64,000 nucleotides of DNA. It comes from Nocardioides sp. zg-1308. GTDB taxonomy: Bacteria > Actinomycetota > Actinomycetes > Propionibacteriales > Nocardioidaceae. The DNA is taken from the NCBI RefSeq assembly GCF_013155375.1, contig NZ_JABJQY010000002.1, positions 744,001-808,000 on the forward strand, given 5' to 3'. How positions within the stretch are numbered: position 1 is the first letter of the stretch; each line of letters starts with the position of its first letter. Below the pieces are notes generated by a model, which had not been told where the DNA came from, ran no database searches, and saw only the letters and a program-made list of their open reading frames with translations. Of the stretch, positions 45,985 to 54,416 are shown piece by piece. Position numbers and translations under genes: made by a program.

Positions 45985-47259
45985 TCAGGCGCCGGCCCAA
46001 CCCCCGAACCACGCCGCCAGCGTGACGTCGGGAGTCCAGGGCCGCAGCCGCGTCTCGAGGGGACCGCCCTGCGGTGCGAGGTCGGGACGACCCCACCGCG
46101 CCGCGCGGCGGAGCAGGCGGAGGTCCTGCAGCTCGGCGCAGCCGTCGGCCACCGCCCGGCAGCCCGTGCGGCCGTCGAGGCCCGCCGCCAGGGCGGCCCA
46201 CGCCGCGGCGTCCCCGGTCACCCCACGGCGTACGTCGAGGTGGCGCAGCGCCGTCGCCGGCACCGGCTCCGCCGAGGAGACCACGCGCGGGTCCGGGCCG
46301 ACGAGTGCGAGGTGCGCGTCGCCGAGGCGTACGACGGCACGTGGCAGCGCCGCCAGCAGCGAGTCGACCGTGACCAGCAGCTCCGTGTCCTCCAGGCCCG
46401 GGGCGCAGGTCACGACGAGGTCGGCGGGACCACGCGCCAGGCCGCGCCACGTGGTGCCGGTGGCCGAGGTGCGGTCGGCCACGCCCACGGTCTCGGCGAG
46501 GCGCGAGCCGGGGTCGCGGTCGCGCGCGCCGGCATCCGGGCCGTCGTGCCAGGCGACGGCGTCGGGACGGTGCGCCACCAGGCCACCGGCGGCCCAGGAC
46601 CGGTGCGCGAGCTCCCAGTCCTCGCCGCCGTAGGCGCGGAAGTCCTCGTCGAAGCCGCCGACCTCGTCGTACCACCACCGGCTGCACGCGAGGACGGCGC
46701 TGATCACGAAGCGGTGGCTGGTGGCGTCGGCGTCGAGGAGGTCACGGGAGTCGACGTAGGCGGATCGCAGCCAGTCCGGCTCGGGCAGCTCGAGCGGCGG
46801 GGCGACGCGCTCGACGGGATCGGAGGGGTCGCTGCCGGCCAGGTCGGCGTGCCGGCGGCGCCCGACGACCAGCGCCTCGGGGAGGGCCTCCGGCAGGGCC
46901 ACCATGCGCTCGACGAACTCCGGCTCGGGCGCGGTGTCTGCGTCGAGGAGCACCAGCACCTCGCCCGAGGTCGCGCCCACGCCGAGGTTGCGGGCGGCGG
47001 CGGCGCGGAACCCGCGGTCGTCCTGCCGCACCAGCCACACCCCGGGCGGGACGACCGGCGCCTGCCGCGACCCGTCGTCGGCGACCACCACCTCGTCGGG
47101 CACCCGCGTCTGCCGAGACAGCGCGGCGAGGGTCCGGTCGAGCTCGTCCTGCTGCTCGTAGTGCGCGACGACCACCGAGACCGTACGTCGCGCTGCTGCG
47201 GACGGTGCGAGGTCCCAGCGGTTGCCCGGGACGCTCGTGCCCCAGGGCGGGGCCGTCAC
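45985..47259 (-). CDS. Family 2 glycosyltransferase
   Basis: A 424-residue GT-A fold enzyme: TVSVVVAHYEQQDELDRTLAAL, VVVADDGSRQ, LVLLDADTAPEP with the DXD motif, and GGFDEDFRAYGGEDWELAHR with the catalytic acidic pair. The last ~180 residues are not conserved. GTG at 47259 overlaps the upstream glycosyltransferase stop. The two enzymes form one unit, probably for a surface polysaccharide or glycolipid; the acceptor is unknown. Confidence 0.88.
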   Translation of the reverse strand: MTAPPWGTSVPGNRWDLAPSAAARRTVSVVVAHYEQQDELDRTLAALSRQTRVPDEVVVADDGSRQAPVVPPGVWLVRQDDRGFRAAAARNLGVGATSGEVLVLLDADTAPEPEFVERMVALPEALPEALVVGRRRHADLAGSDPSDPVERVAPPLELPEPDWLRSAYVDSRDLLDADATSHRFVISAVLACSRWWYDEVGGFDEDFRAYGGEDWELAHRSWAAGGLVAHRPDAVAWHDGPDAGARDRDPGSRLAETVGVADRTSATGTTWRGLARGPADLVVTCAPGLEDTELLVTVDSLLAALPRAVVRLGDAHLALVGPDPRVVSSAEPVPATALRHLDVRRGVTGDAAAWAALAAGLDGRTGCRAVADGCAELQDLRLLRRAARWGRPDLAPQGGPLETRLRPWTPDVTLAAWFGGWAGA

Positions 47260-48281
47260 CCCGTCACCGACGCCCACCACGCCCGGTAGGCCGCGGCGGT
47301 GTGCTCGAGCTGCGGCCCCAGGTCGGCGCCCGGCGGCGTCCAGGTCGCAGCAGGCCCCAGCAGCGCGGACTCCAGGCGCGGGACCAGCGTCGCGTCGTCG
47401 AAGATCGTGGTCGTCCCGGGGCGCAGCGCGGACATCTCACGGGCGTAGGCGCCGTCGCGGACGAGCGGCCGGCGTCCCGCGGCGATCCACGAGTTCAGGC
47501 TGCCCGACGCGGACACGTTGCGGTGCGCCGCCACGGGCACGGTCACCCCGCGCAGCGCGCGGACGAGGTCCGCCTCGGGCACCCGGCCGGTGACCTCCAC
47601 CGGCACCCCGCGCGCGCGGCTCGACCGGATGAGCTCCTCGACCTCGTCGGCGTGACCGGGGGCGGCGCCGCCGAGGACGCGCACCCGCGCCGGCGTCCCG
47701 GCCCGCCGCAGGGCGGCCGCGGCCCTGACCACCTGACGGTGGCCCTTGCCGGGATAGACGAAGCCGAACACCCCGAGGACCGGCTCCGCCGGGGCCCGGT
47801 GCACGGCCGGCTCGTCGCCCGTCCCACCGTGGTCACCGGGGCGCGAGACCGGCAGCGGGATCACCGTCCCCTGAGCGTCCGCGTCGCTCCAGCGGTTGAC
47901 GAGCGCATGCTCGTGCCACGAGTTCGTGGCCCAGGCGCGGCTGGCGCGCACGATGCGGCCGTAGGCCGCGGCGCGGGCCCGGAAGACCGGTCCGTCGGTG
48001 GGTTGGGGGACGTCGTGGAGCGTCACGGTCAGGTGCACCAGTCGCGTCAGCGACTCCACCGTCGCCGCGGCCTCCGCGGGATCGCGTCCGAACAGCCGGT
48101 CGGTGAGGTGCAGGTGGACCGCGGCCCCCGCGGCCAGGTCGCCGATGTCGCGGACGACAGGTGCGCCGGTCGCGGCGGCGACCTCGCCGGCGTAGCGGGT
48201 CACGCCGTGCGTGTCCGCCCCCACCAGCAGGTGGTGCGGAGCCGACGGCGTGCCGCTCCGTCGGGTCGGGGGGCTCGGCAC
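47256..48281 (-). CDS. Family 4-like glycosyltransferase
   Basis: A 341-residue GT-B type protein. VLGVFGFVYPGKGHRQVVRAA is the start of the C-terminal nucleotide-binding domain, GRVPEADLVRALRGV and SGSLNSWIAAGRRPLV follow at the donor site. The N-terminal half begins HHLLVGADTHGVTRYAGEV. GTG start; a GAGGAT hexamer lies 6-7 nt upstream. Coupled to the GT2 gene. Confidence 0.82.
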   Translation of the reverse strand: MPSPPTRRSGTPSAPHHLLVGADTHGVTRYAGEVAAATGAPVVRDIGDLAAGAAVHLHLTDRLFGRDPAEAAATVESLTRLVHLTVTLHDVPQPTDGPVFRARAAAYGRIVRASRAWATNSWHEHALVNRWSDADAQGTVIPLPVSRPGDHGGTGDEPAVHRAPAEPVLGVFGFVYPGKGHRQVVRAAAALRRAGTPARVRVLGGAAPGHADEVEELIRSSRARGVPVEVTGRVPEADLVRALRGVTVPVAAHRNVSASGSLNSWIAAGRRPLVRDGAYAREMSALRPGTTTIFDDATLVPRLESALLGPAATWTPPGADLGPQLEHTAAAYRAWWASVTG

Positions 48282-48350
48282 GCGGTCATCCTCCCGCGTG
48301 TCGCCGGCGCCGTCCTCCCCCGAAAGCGTGGGACAGACCCTCCCACCCAG

Positions 48351-48382
48351 TTGCGGCCGTTAGTGAACAGACATACACTAAC
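48351..48382 (+). promoter_or_regulatory. Promoter and operator of the tetR-reductase unit
   Basis: TTGCGG (48351-48356), 17-bp spacer and TACACT (48374-48379), with the ATG 8 nt after the -10, make a good leaderless promoter. GTTAGTG and CACTAAC (48359-48365, 48376-48382) form an inverted repeat with a 10-bp spacer covering spacer and -10, a typical TetR operator. Autorepression is the natural reading. Confidence 0.8.
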
Positions 48383-48386
48383 TGCC

Positions 48387-48962
48387 ATGGCCCGCCCCCG
48401 CACCGTGTCCGACGACGACTTCGTCGCGGCCGCGGCGACGGCCGCCGCCCGTCGGGGCGACGGCTCCTGGTCGCTGTCCGAGGTGGCGGCGGAGGTCGGC
48501 GTGACGCCCGCTGCCGTCGTCAAGCGGTTCGGCTCGAAGCGCGGGTTGCTGCTGGCCGTGGTGACGGCGTGGGTCCGCGACCTGCCCGTATACGACCCGG
48601 CGTCGGTCGACGACCCGCTCGGACACGTCCGGGACTGGGTGACCGGGTGGCTGGCCACCACGGCCGACCCGGGTCAGGTGGTGGGTCACCTGACGCTGCT
48701 GCTCGACGAGATCGTCGACGACGAGACGCGCCCGCTGCTCGCCCGTGGCCGGGAGGGCCAGGCCGCCTACCTGCGGTCCGCGCTGCGCGACGCGTACGAC
48801 CGCGGGCAGCTGCGCCGCGAGCCCCCGGCGGACACGGCAGCGCTGTGGCTGGACCTGCTCGCCGGCGTCGCCGTCGCGAGCGCCATCGACAGGACAGGAC
48901 AGGCGGCGACCCGTGCGCTCGCCGTCATCGACAACGACATGGAGAGGTGGAGAGAGCCGTGA
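48387..48962 (+). CDS. TetR family transcriptional regulator
   Basis: A 191-residue regulator with HTH WSLSEVAAEVGVTPAAVVKRFGSKRGLL near the N-terminus (residues ~28-55) and a helical ligand domain. The N-terminus MARPRTVSDDDFVAAA is standard. It starts directly behind its own operator and overlaps the reductase gene by GTGA, so it most likely represses itself and that gene. Effector unknown. Confidence 0.9.
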   Translation: MARPRTVSDDDFVAAAATAAARRGDGSWSLSEVAAEVGVTPAAVVKRFGSKRGLLLAVVTAWVRDLPVYDPASVDDPLGHVRDWVTGWLATTADPGQVVGHLTLLLDEIVDDETRPLLARGREGQAAYLRSALRDAYDRGQLRREPPADTAALWLDLLAGVAVASAIDRTGQAATRALAVIDNDMERWREP

Positions 48963-49492
48963 CGAAGACGTGGGAAGGACTCGTCTTCATCGGGACGAGC
49001 GTCGACGGCCAGGTGGCTCGGGCCGACGGGTCGCTCGACTGGCTGGTGACCCGGGGCGAGGCCGCGGGGGACGCCGGCTACGCGGCGTTCATGGAGCGCG
49101 TCGACGTCATCCTCATGGGTCGGGCGACCTACGAGGTGGCTCGCGGCTTCGACCCCTGGCCCTATGCGGAGACGCCCGTCGTGGTCCTCAGCACGACGCT
49201 CGCAGCCGGACAGGACGACCGGGTGCGCGTGGTCCGCAGCCTCGATGAGGCATCGGACCTGTTCGACGGCATGCGGGCCGGCGGCGTCTACGTCGACGGC
49301 GCCTCGACCGTCCGGTCCTGCCTGGCGGCGGGCCTGGTCGACGAGCTCACCATCTCGCAGGTCCCGGTCCTCATCGGCGCCGGCATCCCGCTCTTCGGCT
49401 CGCTTCCGCACGACATCGACCTCAGCGTCGAGAGGAGCGCCGTGCTCGGCGGCGGCATGGTCCAGACGACCTACCGCGTGCACCACGGCTAG
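48959..49492 (+). CDS. Dihydrofolate reductase family protein (RibD C-terminal-like)
   Basis: A 177-residue NADPH-dependent reductase fold: VFIGTSVDGQVARADGSLDWL, ILMGRATYEVARGFDPW, VYVDGASTVRSCLAAGLVDEL and PVLIGAGIPLFG are the usual blocks of the YyaP/YwjB-like group. True DHFR activity is unlikely. It is the target gene of the upstream TetR regulator, coupled by a 4-bp overlap. Confidence 0.88.
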   Translation: MTKTWEGLVFIGTSVDGQVARADGSLDWLVTRGEAAGDAGYAAFMERVDVILMGRATYEVARGFDPWPYAETPVVVLSTTLAAGQDDRVRVVRSLDEASDLFDGMRAGGVYVDGASTVRSCLAAGLVDELTISQVPVLIGAGIPLFGSLPHDIDLSVERSAVLGGGMVQTTYRVHHG

Positions 49493-49517
49493 CGCCGCTG
49501 CTGCGTCGCGCCGCGGC

Positions 49518-49994
49518 TCAGCCCTGGTAGGGCGGCGCGACGCCCCAGCCCCACCGCGGGGTCGGGGCGTGCTCGACGGCGCCGGGGCCGGGCTGGGAGT
49601 TCTCCATGGCGAGCCGGGTCCCCCACTCGAGGTAGCCGATGATCGCCGCCCGGAACTCCGGGTCGGCGGGCAGTTCGGCGTCGTCGGCGGCCAGGCTCAT
49701 CGTCGTGGCGAACCGGTGCCGCTGTGCCGGCGTGATGGCCAGGCCGAGGTGGTGGCGCAGCATCGACTCGTAGCCGCCGTGGCGCTGCGTGTAGGTGTCC
49801 GGCCCCCCGAGGACCTCGGCCCACCAGTCGGTGACGTGGCCGCGGTGGTGCTCGGTGACCCCTCCGGGGAAGAAGCCCGACAGGGCGTCGTCGGCCTCCA
49901 CCCGGTCGTAGAAGCAGTCGATCATCCGCCGCAGCGCGACCAGGCCGCCGGCCCAGTCGTAGAGGCTCGGCAGCCCCGGCTCGTCGACGCCCAT
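49518..49994 (-). CDS. Truncated hemoglobin-like globin
   Basis: A 158-residue globin: SLYDWAGGLVALRRMIDCFYDRV with the B-helix Tyr, FFPGGVTEHHRGHVTDWW, and proximal His region SMLRHHLGLAITPAQRHRF. Fits group II truncated hemoglobins, which bind O2/NO. ATG at 49994 is preferred (TGGACT 6 nt upstream). The C-terminus ends in a Pro/Trp-rich tail (PTPRWGWGVAPPYQG). Confidence 0.87.
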   Translation of the reverse strand: MGVDEPGLPSLYDWAGGLVALRRMIDCFYDRVEADDALSGFFPGGVTEHHRGHVTDWWAEVLGGPDTYTQRHGGYESMLRHHLGLAITPAQRHRFATTMSLAADDAELPADPEFRAAIIGYLEWGTRLAMENSQPGPGAVEHAPTPRWGWGVAPPYQG

Positions 49995-50057
49995 GGGGAC
50001 AGTCCACCGCATGCGGCGCGCGGGCGCATCCCCATTCGGGGGCGGTGCGCCCGGCCT

Positions 50058-50306
50058 TCAGCGGGTCCGGTGCTGCGCGGTCGTCGCGACGAGGCTGTCC
50101 TCGGCGGGCATGAGGAACCACAGCAGCGGGTAGATCAGCAGCTGGCTGCCCGGCACCGCGAACAGCGTCACGATGAACAGCAGACGGGTGACCCACGGCG
50201 TGAGTCCCAGCCGGCGCCCGACGCCGGCGCAGACACCGCCGATGATCCCTCGGTCCTGCGAGCGGACGAGGCCCTGGCGGGCGAGTGCGGCGCGGATGTT
50301 GTCCAT
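50058..50306 (-). CDS. PspC domain protein
   Basis: An 82-residue protein with the PspC fold: GIIGGVCAGVGRRLGLTPWVTRLLFIV and a membrane segment ending WFLMPAEDS. PspC proteins respond to envelope stress; short stand-alone versions occur near sensor kinases in actinobacteria, as here next to a two-component system. CGGAGGAA precedes the ATG at 50306. Confidence 0.88.
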   Translation of the reverse strand: MDNIRAALARQGLVRSQDRGIIGGVCAGVGRRLGLTPWVTRLLFIVTLFAVPGSQLLIYPLLWFLMPAEDSLVATTAQHRTR

Positions 50307-50411
50307 GGTTCCTCCGGTGGGTCGACTGATGGGTCCAGCCTCCTCCGCGCGGCGGCCGTGCGCCATCGGGATCTGCCCCTGCTCGACCCCGAGGCCGCCC
50401 CCGGGACGCTG

Positions 50412-51074
50412 CTAGGCGGGCCCGACCAGCCCGTGCTCGTGGGCGAACACGACGACCTGCACCCGGTCGCGCAGCGCCAGCTTGCGCAGCACCGACCCGA
50501 CGTGGGTCTTGACCGTCGACTCCGAGGCGAACACCAGTCCCGCGATCTCGGTGTTGGACATGCCGCGGGCGACGGCGGCGAACACCTCGCGCTCCTTCTC
50601 GGTCAGGGTGAGGTACGCCGCCGGCGCGGGCGCGCGCGCCACGAACTGGTCTGCGAGCAGCAGGGACAGGTCGGCGGGCGCGAGCACGGCGTTCCCGGCG
50701 TGCACCGTGCGGATCGCGTCGCGCAGCATCACCGGCGTGGTGTCCTTGAGCAGGAACCCGCTGGCACCGTGGCGGATGGCGGTGGCCGCGCGGTCGTCGA
50801 GGTTGAAGGTGGTGAGCACGACCACGCGCAGCGGGTGCTCGCGCCGGGACACCCGGTCGGGCAGGAACAGCTGCCGGGTGGCCTCCACGCCGTCCATCTC
50901 CGGCATCCGGATGTCCATGAGCACCACGTCGGGCTCGAGGTCGTCGACGACCTGGACCGCCTCGAGGCCGTCACCGGCGACCCCGACGACCTCCATCCCG
51001 TCCTGGGCGTCGACGATCACGCGGACGCCCTCGCGGAAGAGCTCCTGGTCGTCGACCAGCACGACGCGGATCAC
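50412..51074 (-). CDS. NarL/LuxR-family response regulator
   Basis: A 220-residue regulator: receiver domain with VVLVDDQELFREGV, phospho-acceptor Asp in DVVLMDIRMPEMDG and Lys in GFLLKDT, and GerE HTH LTEKEREVFAAVARGMSNTE, STVKTHVGSVLRKL. GTG start overlaps the kinase stop. Last gene of the six-gene overlapping operon from 56247. Confidence 0.95.
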   Translation of the reverse strand: MIRVVLVDDQELFREGVRVIVDAQDGMEVVGVAGDGLEAVQVVDDLEPDVVLMDIRMPEMDGVEATRQLFLPDRVSRREHPLRVVVLTTFNLDDRAATAIRHGASGFLLKDTTPVMLRDAIRTVHAGNAVLAPADLSLLLADQFVARAPAPAAYLTLTEKEREVFAAVARGMSNTEIAGLVFASESTVKTHVGSVLRKLALRDRVQVVVFAHEHGLVGPA

Positions 51075-52384
51075 GCGCCACCTCGCACCGGCACCCAGGC
51101 GGTGGCCGTGAACGTCTGGACGCCGGCCTCGTCGCGACGCCGTACGTCGAGCCGCCCGCCGACCGCCGCGAGCCGGCGGCGCATCCCGTCGAGCCCCTGG
51201 CCGGGCACCTCGCGGACCGGCTGCTCCTCGGCACGCGCAGCACCGGCAGGGACCGGACGGATCGGCTGCGTGACGTCGTCGGCGACGGCCGCCTGCACCA
51301 CGTTGCGGACCTCGATGCGCAGCTCGCCCTCCCAGTGGCGCTCGACGGAGACCGGGGTGTCGCGCCGGCCGTGCTTGATGGCGTTGGTCAGCATCTCCTG
51401 GAGCACGCGGTAGGCCACCGTCTCCAGCTCCGGCGGGAGCGGTCGCGGCTGGCCCACGACGGTGGAGACCACCTCGTGGCCGCTGGCGCGGACGCCGTCC
51501 ACGAGGCTGTCGAGGCCACCGCTGCGGACCGCGGCGTCCGGGGCCTGCGTCGTCGTGAGGACCTGGCGCACGTCCTGCAGGGAGGTCCGCGCCGACGTGG
51601 CGATGGTCGCCATCGTCTGCTTGAGCCGCTCGGGGTCGGCGTCGTCGATGTACTGCGCCGACTCAGCCTGGGCCAGGATCACCGCGAGCGAGTGGCCGAC
51701 GACGTCGTGCACGTCGCGCGCCATCCTGGCCTGCTCCTCGCGGAGCCGCGCGATCTCGCGGGCCTGCTCGGACATCCGTACGGCGCGGGCCGCGTCCTCC
51801 TCCGCCGCCACCTGCGAGACGCGCGACTGCTCGGCGCGGGACACGAACCGGAGCGCGAGGCCCGCCAACCACGGCGAGCCCAGGACGAACATCCCCAGGA
51901 CCGCCGCCGCCACCTGCCAGGTCGAGCCGAGGCGGTAGGCCGAGTCGATCACGCTGTTGTAGTCGACGACGTCGTCGATGACGTCGTAGACCTCCGAGGC
52001 CGCGAACAGCACCACGACGACCGCCCCGAGCGGGATCGAGAGGCCGCTGAGCCACACCACGGCCGTGCTGCCCCACCGGGCGCCGCCGAACGCGACGGCC
52101 GCGATGGCGAGCTGCGCCAGCAGGACGGGGGTGCCGGTGAGGAGCTGGAGCAGGCAGACGACCCACACGAGACCAAGGGCCAGTCCTGGGGCGCGCCGGC
52201 TGAGCGCGACGGCCACCGCGATGCCGAGGACCACGAGCGCGAGGTCCCACCAGTCCTCCCAGAACGGCTTCGTCCGCGAGGCCTCGATCATCCCGAGCAC
52301 GAGCACGCCGCCGCCGAGCGCGACGTCGGGGGCCCACTCCCGGAGCTGGTCGGGCCCGGGCCGGCCGGTCGCCGCGGTGCTCAT
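51071..52384 (-). CDS. DesK/NarX-type sensor histidine kinase
   Basis: A 437-residue kinase: about six membrane segments in the first 220 residues, HisKA_3 dimerisation helix with ARMARDVHDVVGHSLAV (phospho-His), and an ATPase domain with LTNAIKHGR and GQGLDGMRRRL. The input region is membrane-embedded, suggesting envelope sensing. ATG overlaps the acyltransferase stop; cognate regulator is coupled downstream. Confidence 0.93.
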   Translation of the reverse strand: MSTAATGRPGPDQLREWAPDVALGGGVLVLGMIEASRTKPFWEDWWDLALVVLGIAVAVALSRRAPGLALGLVWVVCLLQLLTGTPVLLAQLAIAAVAFGGARWGSTAVVWLSGLSIPLGAVVVVLFAASEVYDVIDDVVDYNSVIDSAYRLGSTWQVAAAVLGMFVLGSPWLAGLALRFVSRAEQSRVSQVAAEEDAARAVRMSEQAREIARLREEQARMARDVHDVVGHSLAVILAQAESAQYIDDADPERLKQTMATIATSARTSLQDVRQVLTTTQAPDAAVRSGGLDSLVDGVRASGHEVVSTVVGQPRPLPPELETVAYRVLQEMLTNAIKHGRRDTPVSVERHWEGELRIEVRNVVQAAVADDVTQPIRPVPAGAARAEEQPVREVPGQGLDGMRRRLAAVGGRLDVRRRDEAGVQTFTATAWVPVRGGA

Positions 52385-53436
52385 CGCGCGACCGCCTCGG
52401 GCGTACGCGCGGTGCGCGGCGCCCGCGACTCGACGAGGCGCCAGCTCAGGGCCGCCATCACGAGGGTGAGGACCGCGGCGACGGGACCGGCCAGGCCGTC
52501 GAGGCCCGGGCGCAGCCACAGGGTGAGCGGGTAGTTCCAGAGGTAGGCCCCGTAGGACACCGTGCCGAGCAGGACCAGCGCCCGCGCCGGCCCGGTCACC
52601 TCGGTCCAGCCCCGCCACGACAGCAGCAGCACCGCGGTCAGCGCAGCGATGGCGGGACCTCCTGCCAGGTAGGTGAGGGCGTGACCCCGCAATGGAACCA
52701 CGCTGAGGACGAGCAACCCGGTGAGCGCCACGGGTGCCGCCCAGCGAGCGGCCCTTCGCGCGGCCCGGCAAGCGGTTGCGTCATTCGGTGCCGCACCGAT
52801 GCGTGCCGGTCGGGATGACGGATCGGCCAGCACCCGGGCGGCGGCACCGACGACGAAGCAGACCGCCCACGACGTCGGCAGGGAGTAGGCGAGGTCCGGC
52901 TCCCCCCGCAGCCACAGCACCGTCGCGAGGCAGGCCAGCAGGCACCCGGCGCCCGCCAGCAGCACCGTCGCACGCACGCGCCCGCGCGCCCAGGCCAGCG
53001 CGAGGACGGCGGGCCAGAGCAGGTAGAACTGCTCCTCGGTCGCGAGGGTCCAGAGGTGGAAGGTGGCGTCGCTCGCGTGCCCGAAGGGCAGGTTGCCCGT
53101 CCACGTCAGCGCGACGAGCACGGTCCGGCCGAGCTCGTCCCGGTCGCCCAGCGGGTCCAGCAGCAGCGTCACGACGACCACCCCCGCCACGAGGAACAGC
53201 AGCGCGGGCACCAGCCGGCGCGCCCGTCGTACGTAGAACCGGCGGAGGTCCACCCGGCCGGTCCGGTGCAGCTCGTCGACCAGGAGGCCGGTGATGAGGT
53301 AGCCGCTGAGGGCGAAGAACATCACGACACCGACCACGCCGGCGCCCGGGAAGAGATCGGGCCAGGCGTGCCGCAGCACCACCAGGCCGACCGCGATACC
53401 GCGCAGGAGGTCGATGCCCTCGACGCGCCGGCTCAC
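52381..53436 (-). CDS. Acyltransferase-3 family membrane protein (OafA-like)
   Basis: A 351-residue polytopic protein. GIDLLRGIAVGLVVLRHAW with the Arg/His of the AT3 active site, FFALSGYLITGLL, and TEEQFYLLWP are typical. Such proteins O-acylate surface polymers. Placed between ddl and the sensor kinase with 4-bp overlaps on both sides. In VanT proteins a domain of this type is fused to a racemase; here both exist as separate neighbouring genes. Confidence 0.9.
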   Translation of the reverse strand: MSRRVEGIDLLRGIAVGLVVLRHAWPDLFPGAGVVGVVMFFALSGYLITGLLVDELHRTGRVDLRRFYVRRARRLVPALLFLVAGVVVVTLLLDPLGDRDELGRTVLVALTWTGNLPFGHASDATFHLWTLATEEQFYLLWPAVLALAWARGRVRATVLLAGAGCLLACLATVLWLRGEPDLAYSLPTSWAVCFVVGAAARVLADPSSRPARIGAAPNDATACRAARRAARWAAPVALTGLLVLSVVPLRGHALTYLAGGPAIAALTAVLLLSWRGWTEVTGPARALVLLGTVSYGAYLWNYPLTLWLRPGLDGLAGPVAAVLTLVMAALSWRLVESRAPRTARTPEAVAR

Positions 53437-54416
53437 GCGGGCAGGACGTCGCGGACGAGCCGGTCGAGCAGCGCGGCGTACGACGTCCCGGCCGCCGCGA
53501 ACATCCTCGGCACCTGCGACTGCTCGGTGAAGCCGGGCATCGTGTTGACCTCGTTGAGCACCGGGCCCGCGTCGGTGAGGAAGAAGTCGACGCGGGCCAC
53601 GCCGGCGCAGCCGAGCGCGTCGTAGACCGCCACCGCGGCCTCCTCGAGCGCCTTGCGCTCGACGTCGTCGAGCGCGGCCGGCACGCGGAAGTCGGCGCCG
53701 CCGCCGTACTTCGCCTCGTAGTCGAACGGGCCGTCGACGACGACCTCGAGCGCCGGCGCGACGACGCGGCCCTCGTCGGCGGTGCCGAGCACGGCCACGT
53801 CGATCTCGCGGCCGACGAGGAGGTCCTCGACGAGGATGCGGTCGTCGAGGGCGAGCGCGGTGTCCAGAGCCGCGGCCAGGTCCCCGGCCTCGCGCACCAG
53901 CGTGACGCCGTGGCTGGAGCCGGCGGCGACCGGCTTCACGACGACCGGGTGGGTCCAGGCGTACGTCGCCGCGCCGGCCGCGGACAGCAGGACGCCGGGA
54001 GCGGTGGCGACGCCGACGGCCCCGGCCACCAGCTTGGTCGCCCACTTGTCCATGGCCAGGGCGCCGGCCCGGACGCCCGACCCGACGTAGGGCACGCCGG
54101 CGAGCTCGCAGAGCGCGGCGAGCGAGCCGTCCTCCCCGCGCGGGCCGTGGACGACCGGGAGGACCGCGGCGCAGGACTGGAGGACCGTGACGGCAGCGGC
54201 GAGCCCGAGCGGGCGGTCGTCGCCGTCGCGCCAGGTGCCGTCGCGGCCGATGGTCAGCCGGACGACGTCGTAGGCCGACGGGTCGAGCGCGCCGGCGACC
54301 GCGGCGGCGGAGGCGAGGGACACCTCGTGCTCGCAGCTCTGCCCGCCGCCGACGACGGCGACGCGGGTGCGGCTGGGGGTCGGGTCGGTGGCCGGAGCCG
54401 GGATCGGGCGGGTCAC
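53433..54416 (-). CDS. ddl: D-alanine-D-alanine ligase
   Basis: A 327-residue ATP-grasp ligase. The substrate triad appears as Glu in CEHEVSLASA, Ser in AAGSSHGVTLV and Tyr in FDYEAKYGGG; this Tyr is typical of D-Ala-D-Ala rather than D-Ala-D-Lac ligases. Metal site VARVDFFLTDAGPVLNEVNTMPGF (split) is intact. Shorter than the usual ~350-370. Located in an alr-vanX cluster, not with cell-division or leuD genes, so probably a second copy. GTG overlaps alr stop. Confidence 0.9.
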   Translation of the reverse strand: MTRPIPAPATDPTPSRTRVAVVGGGQSCEHEVSLASAAAVAGALDPSAYDVVRLTIGRDGTWRDGDDRPLGLAAAVTVLQSCAAVLPVVHGPRGEDGSLAALCELAGVPYVGSGVRAGALAMDKWATKLVAGAVGVATAPGVLLSAAGAATYAWTHPVVVKPVAAGSSHGVTLVREAGDLAAALDTALALDDRILVEDLLVGREIDVAVLGTADEGRVVAPALEVVVDGPFDYEAKYGGGADFRVPAALDDVERKALEEAAVAVYDALGCAGVARVDFFLTDAGPVLNEVNTMPGFTEQSQVPRMFAAAGTSYAALLDRLVRDVLPA